DNA from: Tetragonia tetragonoides
Lineage: Eukaryota > Streptophyta > Magnoliopsida > Caryophyllales > Aizoaceae
Assembly (NCBI GenBank): GCA_038025085.1
Contig: CM076144.1
Location: 37,234,501 to 37,298,500, forward strand
Direction of reading: 5' to 3'
DNA: 64,000 nucleotides
Positions 56,520-64,000 of the stretch are shown here, in pieces. The stretch's first letter is position 1. The number at the start of each line of letters is the position of its first letter. The notes beneath the pieces were generated by a model. That model saw nothing but the letters and a program-made list of their open reading frames with translations, ran no database searches and was not told where the DNA came from. The translations under genes were made by a program, and so were the position numbers.

Positions 56520-58343
56520 CTGGAAAAAAAAAGCCGCAAATAAGAAAGCATAGTAATATAAGCAATGGTGTAGATATGACTGATAAAAGCTGATATGACA
56601 CTACAACACGACACGAACCGGACATGAAAGTAGCGGGTTAGTGTCAAGGGTTTCCAACAAGTTTAATTAAATGAGTCGAACATGGCTGACACATTTATCT
56701 AAATGGGTTAGGTTCAGGTTAGGATTTCAAACACGAAACTGGTAGTCTGGCAAAATGGTGCAGAGCATTGGTAGGAGGATTGTTTTCCATGGTCTAGATT
56801 ATATTTCGAATCTTGGTAAGGAGCTTATTATATGATTTATTTCGCGTGGGCCATAGGAGTTGAATGGCCTGACAAACTTGTATTCTTTGAGTGGGCCCAC
56901 TTGCTAAGGTACTTAGCGTTGGATAAAAATCGGTTGTCAAAATAGACGCTATTTCGCATGTAAGTTCTGTTAATCTTCCTCCTCAATCACAAATTTTTGA
57001 TGACGTTATACGTTAATAGTTCTCGATAATAGTCCTTTAAAGATTGTTGTTTTTTATTTGCGAAAAATTTTATGCCTATTTATTGTATTTTAAGTAGGTT
57101 GGTGGATATCTACCTAGAGTGAGAATAAATAAAAAAAATGTTAACCGTTGTGGGGGTGGTGTGGGACTGTGGGTCGAGCATATCTATGGCGAATGCGAGG
57201 GTGAATTAAGCATTCCCCTGTCATCCCTAACTGCCACACTGGTAGTCTGGTACTTGTCTGTTTGATCGCGGAAACTAGTTAGATATTTGCCCCAACGCAT
57301 TGTACATTTGTACTAGAGTGGTAGGCAACTAGGTGTCTTGGTTTGTGGTCTTAGTGACCCATGAAGAACCTCACTTATGAATTCTAGTTGCTCTTAACTT
57401 GGATAAAATAAAACTTGAATTGAGTTGAACCGAATAGATTTAAAATTATCTGAAATAATTTGAATTGAATTAAACAGAATATTAAGCAAAAAACTAAATA
57501 AGACCGAACTAAATTTAATAGGACTAAATTGTATAGTTCTATAATTTGCTCTACAGTGTATTTTTGGACACAAACACATCTACAAGACCGTCTCACATAT
57601 AGAAGATAATAATATAGGGTCACTTTTTGTGGTTCCATAAAACTATGTACAACTGTACAAGGTTCTTCTTAAATACACAAAACAATGAAACAAACTTTAG
57701 CCAAACACAAGCAACTAAATAGTAACGTGGGAAACATGCCCATTAATACAATTGCTCCACCGTCCACCGACCACCGACTCACTATTTAGGTAACAAATCA
57801 ACCATTAACTACGTGAAGACCACTCATAAAACATAAAACTTGTTTAAATGTGAGGCCTCTCATATTTTCTCTTCTCGTCTCTTTATCTCTCCTTTACCGT
57901 CTCACTCCCTCACGGAATAAGTCTGTTATATAGAAAACCTATGATTTTGCCAATATAATAATCACTTTTTCAAAAACAATCACTATTTGAGTCATTCACC
58001 TTGAAAAGAGTGTTTATTTTCTTAGCAAAATTATTATCCAATTTTGTAAATGATTGCTTGTACAGAAAACACGTGGTTAAGATGACATAAGTTCCATATA
58101 ATCTAGTACAATATCCAATAATAATTACCCATTAAGTTATATAGAATTTTGAAAAATAGAAATTTCAGAGTATCGCAAAGTTAACTTTAAATTATCGGAA
58201 AGGACTATTCTCTCACCCATCTGTGTTATTCTCACTCCATTTACTAATTCTTTGTAATGTTTTATTAACCAATTTAGGAAAAAATGGGTGGAAATAGTTC
58301 AAAAGGTGTGGGAATGGTCGATCTCAAATTATATGAGTAGTAT
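56520..58343. other. Intergenic DNA, no gene recognised
   Basis: It includes a fragment (about 56600-56745) related to the element inserted at 51813-52671. Otherwise AT-rich without supported features. Confidence 0.4.
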
Positions 58344-58642
58344 TCTGTACAATTTTTTTTTTGGCTCGTTAAAAAGAGGGTGCAAGTAAATGGTGACCGA
58401 AGCATCCCCCGCTACGTCATGTTCGGACTCTGGTGTTCAATAGATAACATATCAGACTAGCTGCAAGCACTGACCCCGTCAACGTAGCACCAACAATGGG
58501 TTAGTATAGTTTTTAGAAGTCAGGAGACATAAGGGATGGGGGGAATGAGGATTTGAATCCATGACCTTGCCTTATCACAGTATCACACCACTTGGGAGTA
58601 AGCTTAGAACCACTAGACCACCACCATCGTTGGTCTGTACAA
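58344..58642 (-). mobile_element. tRNA-derived SINE (family 3), 281 bp
   Basis: The body is 58353-58633, flanked by TCTGTACAA (58344-58352, 58634-58642). On the minus strand the head has an A box (TGGTCTAGTGGTT) and B box (GGATTCAAATCC). The body ends CTTGCACCCTCTTTTTAACG, followed by an A-rich tail. A fragment of the same family is at 26042-26170. Confidence 0.85.
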
Positions 58643-59040
58643 CTTAATTAATCGAGCCATAATCGTAGGCTTGATGTTCATTTGTCTAGTTCACCCACGA
58701 GCCAGTTGATGTCTGAGCTTTGATCAGACTTATTGGCAAGTTGTTCGTGAGTGTACTGACTTGTTTACAACCTTGTGCGGTTCGCACCAAATCTTTCTTC
58801 GACATACTTAAGCTTAAGGTTTCTTTATTATCATGTGACTATTTCCATCAATAAAAGTGTAATTTGGTTGAGTATTCGTACTAGTCATTGAAGTTAGTTG
58901 TTACTAAGTATTTGTTAAGCGTTAACTTCAGTGCCAACTTGATTCATGGCTAGCTAACTAGATATATAGGAAGAGATAACTTGGGCAGATTGTTTAAACA
59001 AAACATACAAATTATCCTTTGTGCCAAAAACCATATATAG
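58643..59040 (+). promoter_or_regulatory. 5' flank of the P450 gene
   Basis: Contains the presumed promoter. ATATATAGG at 58961-58969 could be a TATA box about 75 bases before the ATG, but a second ATATATAG abuts the start codon. Confidence 0.35.
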
Positions 59041-59597
59041 ATGGATTTCTTGAATTCTCAAGTGTGGGTTATGTTATTACTTTTGACATCAATCTGCTTT
59101 GTTTTCATTTCTAGCAAGAGAGCACATTCAATTCCCAAAAGGCTACCACCAGGACCAATACCTTTGCCTTTCATTGGTAATCTGCTACAATTGACAAGCA
59201 GTAAACCTCACAAGTGCTTAACAGAGCTAGCAAACATATATGGTCCTATTATGACCCTAAAACTTGGTTCTTTAACTACCATTATCATATCTTCCCCAGC
59301 ATTAGCCAAAGAAATCTTCCAGAAACATGATCTTACACTTTCAATTCCATTTATCCCGAATGCTGTGCATGCTTATCAGCATGACCAGTTCTCAGTAGCA
59401 TGGTTACCAGCCTCCTCGACCAAGTGGCGGACCCTTAGGAAGATTTTCAAAGCTTACCTCTTCAGCAACCAATGGCTTGACACCATGGAAAGCCTTCGTT
59501 TCCAAGAGGTGTGTAAGTTGATGGATTATGTTCGGAATAAAGCTCAGCATGGCGTTGCCTTAGATTTAGCTGAATCAATGCTTACTACTTCATTTAA
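59041..59597 (+). pseudogene. CYP76-like cytochrome P450, 5' part, cut by a CACTA transposon
   Basis: It starts at ATG 59041 and runs 185 codons plus two bases before the transposon end at 59598. It has an N-terminal membrane anchor (about residues 8-25), a proline hinge (RLPPGPIPLPFIGNLLQL), YGPIMTLKLGSLTTIIISSP, an SRS1-region stretch and WRTLRKIFKAYLFS (C-helix). These fit class II, ER-bound A-type P450s, most like CYP76 (monoterpenoid and betalain enzymes are in that family). The I-helix, ExxR and heme-binding Cys are absent. The missing two-thirds may lie beyond the transposon, outside the window. Unless the element is excised or spliced out, no functional enzyme is made. Confidence 0.85.
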
Positions 59598-59935
59598 CAC
59601 TACAAGAAAACAGGGGATTTGCGTCCACCAAAATCAGTCGCTAAAAATAGGTTTTCAGACGCAAATTTGTTTTAGCGACCGCCCGTGACTAACTATGGGT
59701 GGACTCGAAAACCTTAGTCGCAAAACGAAATTTGCGTCTACCAGAGCAGACGCAAAAACGTTGCGTCTACCACGCGTCTACTGTAGGAGCAGATGCAAAA
59801 AGGTTTGCAACTACCTCCTTCACACGCAAACCTTTTTTGCGACTGAAACTGCTTTGGGCTAAAGTTTGGTAGGAAACCATCAAAAGGCGGTCGCAAATAA
59901 CATTACCAACTGCTCTTGGCGGTTGCAAATTTGTG

Positions 59936-59966
<31 letters not shown>

Positions 59967-60239
59967 GGCGTTCTCTGTAATACATGCCTTGGGCTACAAC
60001 CTACATCTCATTCATCAAACCTGATTCATTTAATAATACAGCTCATCCATCAATTACAAAACCTGCTCATCCATGTTCATCTATTGACAAAAGACACCAC
60101 AAATTCTACAATTTCATAATAAGTATGACTTTCAAAGTACCAAAATGTTTTTCGGTTTGCTAGAATTCAGATCAAAGATTCAACTAAGTAGCACATTCAG
60201 CACCGGAACCTCCACTAGAAGGATCACGAGGTTGGCTAC

Positions 60240-61711
60240 TTAGAATAAAGTAGTACACCGGTTACCAAGAATCTGTTTGAACTCTTTGAGCTGGGCTTCA
60301 ATAGCCAAGAAGCGTTCCCGCTCCTCAGCCCTTTCTCTCTCTCTCTCTCTCTCAGCCCTTTCCCTCTCCCTTTCAGCCCTTTCCCACTCTCTTTCTTTCT
60401 CCCTTTCAGCCCTTTCCCACTCCCTTTCCTTCTCCCTCTCAGCCTTGTCCATCTCATACAAGCGTCTTTGTTCTTCACACACCCTCCTAGATTCTTGAGC
60501 CTCCGACTCCAACCGTGAGATGATGGAAGGCGCGTAAGTAGAGTGGGTGGACTGAGTTGAGCTGGAAGGCTTGTCATAATATAAGGATGCGCTAATACCC
60601 AAGTCGTATACTTTCCCCTTCTTGAATCCACCAACCACTTCATAAAAGACCTCATTTGGGTGCTTCTTGATTTGATGCCTTTCGTCTCGTTGTCTCTCAT
60701 GCGTTGCTCATACTCAAGCTGCATTGTAAACCGTTCAAATATTACAAAACAGACCAGACCCACAAAACTTGATTTCCAGCACATATTGTGGCAAATACAA
60801 GAACATACAGCACTTACCCTCACAAAATACTATGCAAGTCTATTGTATAAAAGCAGAAAACTACACTTGTTCAAAACCATAAGTAAGTTTAGCTGCTGTT
60901 TTCAGAACCTTGATGTATTTACACTAAATCCATAACATCATCATAGAACATAAGGTACCTTTCACTTGCATTTATGTGGATCAAGACCCAACTGGCAAAC
61001 AAGAATCTAAGACCCACACCCCCATTTGATGTGGTACTGAATTGGGGGTGCTGCACAGTTCAGCAAGATTCTCATTGGTGTTGCAAGATTCTCAATTGGT
61101 GTTGCTGCATTTATTCAGCAAGATTGTTTATCATCGCTAAAACAGCATAAAACCAAAAGCGAGACAAACACGAAGGAGAAAACCCAACAGAACATTTCAA
61201 ACCCAAGATTACTTACCACTGTTTTCCTAGCCTTGTCACTTGACAGCGTTCTTTTTCTATCTTTCCGAATATGTGATTCCAAGTAAAGATCAGCGGTATT
61301 TGGCATCTCACCCTTGCTCTTACTCTTCATCATGTAGGTTAGTTACACAATGTAGGTTAGTAAACACAATTGAGAGGTGGAAAAAGAAAAAATGTGACAT
61401 GCACAAGTACTTACTAAACGCTCGGCATACTCAAGAGATGATATTGAACCAAGGTTATGAGCAGCCGCTAAGCGAGGGCCCTTTGAACCAGATTTTCTGG
61501 TTTTAAAAGCGCGCTCAGATCTCTTCTTGAATTCTTCGCTTGCCCACCTCGCTTTGAGTTCTTTACGGTCTATGTTCGATATCAAAGGAATTTGTTTGTC
61601 ATCGGGAATTTTGCTGGCCTTGCTCATCATGTCTTTGAGCCGAATCAATCCCTTCGCATCAAAGGCTGCCCTAACATCTCCCTCAATTTCAGGCTTCCAT
61701 GTATACTTGCC
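60240..61711 (-). pseudogene. Transposase_24-like second gene of the CACTA element, state uncertain
   Basis: Readable exons: 61415-61711 (GKYTWKPEIEGDVRAAFDAK, then DDKQIPLISNIDRKELKARW), about 61160-61330 (KGEMPNTADLYLESHIRKDR) and about 60240-60705. The last one holds NEVFYEVVGGFKKGKVYDLG, then a highly charged coiled coil of repeated AEREKEREWER units, ending QLKEFKQILGNRCTTLF. This order matches the plant transposase family PF03004 (Ptta/En/Spm, TNPA-like DNA-binding role). The 5' end and exact splice sites are not resolved. No stop was noted in the parts quoted. The 61712-62310 interval upstream is intron or spacer. Confidence 0.6.
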
Positions 61712-62310
61712 CTGCCATTACAAACAATAGTCTAAGTATTAATGTATTTGATAAAAGAACAACTGAAATGAAATGCTAGGTGTTGTCTCATAAACAGAAA
61801 GTTTAGTTTAACTTCAGAGTCTTGCAACTAAAAGAGTAACTTGCAACTGAAAGCAAGCTAAAATAAAAGCCAAATACCCTCAGAGTCTATGTTGTGTATG
61901 TTCACTCAAGTAATCAACTTAAGCTTTGAACCTAGAGGATCCAAGGCATAGGAGCAAAGTAATTCAATGATATGCATTCAGTTCTTCATGTTCAAGATGC
62001 AATGCCAAATATCAATTGTAAAAAGACCCCAAGTATCAAAGTTCGAGCATTAATCTTTTAACAACCTTCTGCTTCAGAAACAGAGAAAATCATAGATTCT
62101 ATGTACCAACAGTCCACTACATCAGCTAGCTCTTATGGACATAAACCACCCAAGTTCAACAATTTCCCTTGCCCAATTGCTTTTTCTTCCCAACTTAAAT
62201 AAACAGTCTCAAACTCTCAAGCAACAAACAAAGCAACAAAAGGCAAGTGACAACTTAGTTGGACTTCTCCAATTACTAAAATCTGCAAATAGACAGATCA
62301 GAAGACCTCC

Positions 62311-64000
62311 CTACTTCCCTGTCATGTACAACATTGTAAAATATTGTAAGGCACACCAAAAACAGGTTATTTTTGCCTCTTGGTTTGAATCCTCCTGAAA
62401 ATAAGAGTTATTAATTGTAGCATCTATCATTGATCTCGCTTTCATTTTCAACACCGCCCACCATTGTTTCCTATCATTTTTCAAGCTCGGATAAGGTACA
62501 AAGTACACTTGTTGAGCTTGGTATGCTAACACAAATGGGTCATACTTTGGGTACATCTTTTGTATGATTAATACCATTAACCGAGTCCATCCAATCACAC
62601 TTAAACAATATTGTTGAGTAAGCCCCTTTTTCCCCATAATAAACCAATTCAATGACCTCTTGGAGGATGCCATAATATTGTTCTTCATCTTGACCCTTCA
62701 CACACAATCCATAATTCATTGTAGCTTTATCTTTTGTATGATTAATACCATTAACCGAGTCCATCCAATCACACTTAAACAATATTGTTGAGTAAGCCCC
62801 TTTTTCCCCATAATAAACCAATTCAATGACCTCTTGGAGGATGCCATAATATTGTTCTTCATCTTGACCCTTCACACACAATCCATAATTCATTGTAGCT
62901 TTATTTTTCCCAACTCGTATGTGTGAAAGTTGAAGCCGTTGATGTAATAGTGTCGCCATGATTTTACTTGTTTTTAGGGACCCATTGCTAGGGCCCAAAT
63001 GACAATGTCCTTAATATTTAATTGTAAAACCTATTCAAAAGAAATGTGTCAAAGACATTACTAAGAATTTTTTAACTACAACAAGTTTATTAGATTAACC
63101 AATCTTACATGCTTTCTTAACCACTCTGAAAATTGTTCTTTGAACTTGGTTGCAATTGCATTAGGCCCCATGTTCGGGTTCATTTGGAGAATTTCATGCT
63201 CAAACTTCCTGTTCAAGTATTAAAAGATGTCCATAAGTACACCATCTACAAATTGTGTAGTTATAAAAAAAATGTAAAAGAAGTCTACCTCTCATAATCT
63301 CGTATCAATTCACAATTTGAAAGGACATAGAGATGAGCACGATGATACTATTTTTCATCCAGAATCTTAGGCGGCCACTGGAGGTAGAACGTCCAACCTT
63401 ATGGCGAAAAATTTCAGGTAGAATAGGATCAAATGGCTCATCTATAGCACTCACAACATTCCTACCTAAATCTCTAGCTTTGGTGTCTATATGGGGCTCA
63501 AAATAATGGGTGCAGAAGTTTGACATCTCCTCAACAAGATATGCATTGCATATAGATCCCTCCACTCGAGCTTTATTTCCCACTTTATTCTTCAAATGAT
63601 GAAGAAACCTAAAATATTGTTCAAGTGAATTATCAACTTTGGTAAATGAAAGAAAAACGACAATCGAAAAATATAATGAAAAATTACCTCTCAAAAGGAA
63701 ACATCCACCTATATTGGACGGGGCCACCAACTTTAGCCTCGTAAGGCAAATGAATAGGTAGATGCTCCATAGAGTTGAAGAATGCAGGGGGGTAAATTTT
63801 CTCCAACTTGCAAAGAATTTCAGGAATATTGTGCTCGAGACGGACCATATCAATAACATGGAGAGTTGATGAGCTTAAATCTCTAAAGAATTGACTAAGC
63901 TCGGTGAGTGTCTTCCACACATTGACCGGGAGCAACTCTTTGAAAGCAATCGGAATCAACCTTTGCATGAACACGTGACAGTCGTGGCTCTTCATTCCAT
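62311..64000 (-). pseudogene. TNP2-like CACTA transposase, 3' part (DUF4218 and DUF4216), degenerate
   Basis: Partial at the right edge. Exon 63688-64000 has MKSHDCHVFMQRLIPIAFKE and AKVGGPVQYRWMFPFER (DUF4218-like). An intron at 63609-63687 separates exon 63608 downward (NKARVEGSICNAYLVEEMSN). That exon has a frameshift near 63365 and an in-frame TAG soon after (KILDEK*YHRAHLYVLSN). A piece at about 63120-63215 reads FEHEILQMNPNMGPNAIATK. The DUF4216-like part (62311-63000) needs at least two frame changes: before GKNKATMNYGLCVKG, and between GINHTKD and KYDPFVLAYQAQQVYF. It contains an in-frame 58-codon tandem duplication. TNP2-type proteins are the DDE transposases of CACTA elements; this copy cannot make a full one. 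Confidence 0.8.
62557..62904 (-). repeat. 174-bp tandem duplication within the transposase
   Basis: The segment starting CTTTTGTATGATTAATACC at 62557 repeats from 62731 with almost no difference. It adds 58 residues (KATMNYGLCVKGQDEEQYYG...SVNGINHTKD) without breaking the frame. Confidence 0.95.

Larger units (their letters stand above)
59598..64000 (-). mobile_element. CACTA (En/Spm) transposon, one end and part of the interior
   Basis: The terminus CACTACAAGAAAA starts at 59598. It is preceded by TAA, a possible 3-bp target duplication whose partner is off the right edge. Subterminal repeats TTTGCGTCT / AGACGCAAA fill 59610-59930, followed by a T-run at 59938-59966. Genes run on the minus strand, so this is the element's 3' end. 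The left copy of the P450 exon ends exactly at the terminus. Confidence 0.9.

Noticed and set aside
60277..60498. Plus-strand Ser/Leu repeat frame
   Set aside because: It is the antisense of the charged coiled-coil region of the CACTA second gene.

Overview
This is a plant nuclear window: AT-rich, intron-containing genes with GT-AG splice sites, and dense transposable-element debris. Everything recognised belongs to eudicot-type gene and repeat families. A core Caryophyllales genome is possible, but nothing in the sequence proves it. About 15% of the window is host coding sequence; the rest is transposons, tandem repeats and unassigned AT-rich DNA.

Region 1 (1-8.3 kb) is the right-hand part of a large LTR retrotransposon that resembles the Ty3/gypsy Tat-Ogre type. 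Its sense strand is +, its polyprotein lies off the left edge, and its polypurine tract (6205-6220) and 3' LTR (6221-7805) are visible. Between pol and the LTR it carries two antisense, intron-containing genes: a decayed DUF7745-like gene (60-1626) and a seven-exon plant-mobile-domain (PMD) gene (2509-5158) whose reading frame is intact. The LTR ends inside a 312-bp satellite-like monomer.

Region 2 (8.3-19.7 kb) has no confident host gene. It holds two members of a long-TIR Mutator-like family (9221-9944, 16485-17533), several PIF/Harbinger-type and Stowaway-like MITEs, a tRNA-derived SINE with a 12-bp target duplication, and short tandem repeats of 67, 51 and 49 bp.

Region 3 (19.7-30.7 kb) holds two host genes. 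A three-exon, minus-strand DUF604/fringe-like glycosyltransferase (19748-24015) encodes a Golgi type II membrane protein. A single-exon PLS-class PPR protein with an E/E+ end (28261-30705) is probably an organellar RNA-editing factor.

Region 4 (31.7-50 kb) is a tandem segmental array. Each unit has short plus-strand conserved islands followed by a minus-strand gene of the basic 7S globulin / EDGP / TAXI-like family of pepsin-fold proteins. There are four such copies: a relic (about 36.9-37.14 kb), two intact genes (40463-41737, 45128-46402) and a one-base-frameshift copy (48622-49900). The catalytic motifs are altered, so they look like non-proteolytic wall proteins or inhibitors.

Region 5 (50-59 kb) is nested mobile DNA: a foldback element between (TA)n tracts, a Stowaway-like MITE split by a 2-kb non-autonomous Helitron that itself carries a PIF/Harbinger-type MITE, a CACTA-terminus fragment, and a 281-bp SINE.

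Region 6 (59-64 kb) is the start of a CYP76-like cytochrome P450 gene, cut at codon 186 by a CACTA (En/Spm) transposon. The transposon's degenerate minus-strand genes (Transposase_24-like, then TNP2-like with DUF4216 and DUF4218 regions) run to the window edge.
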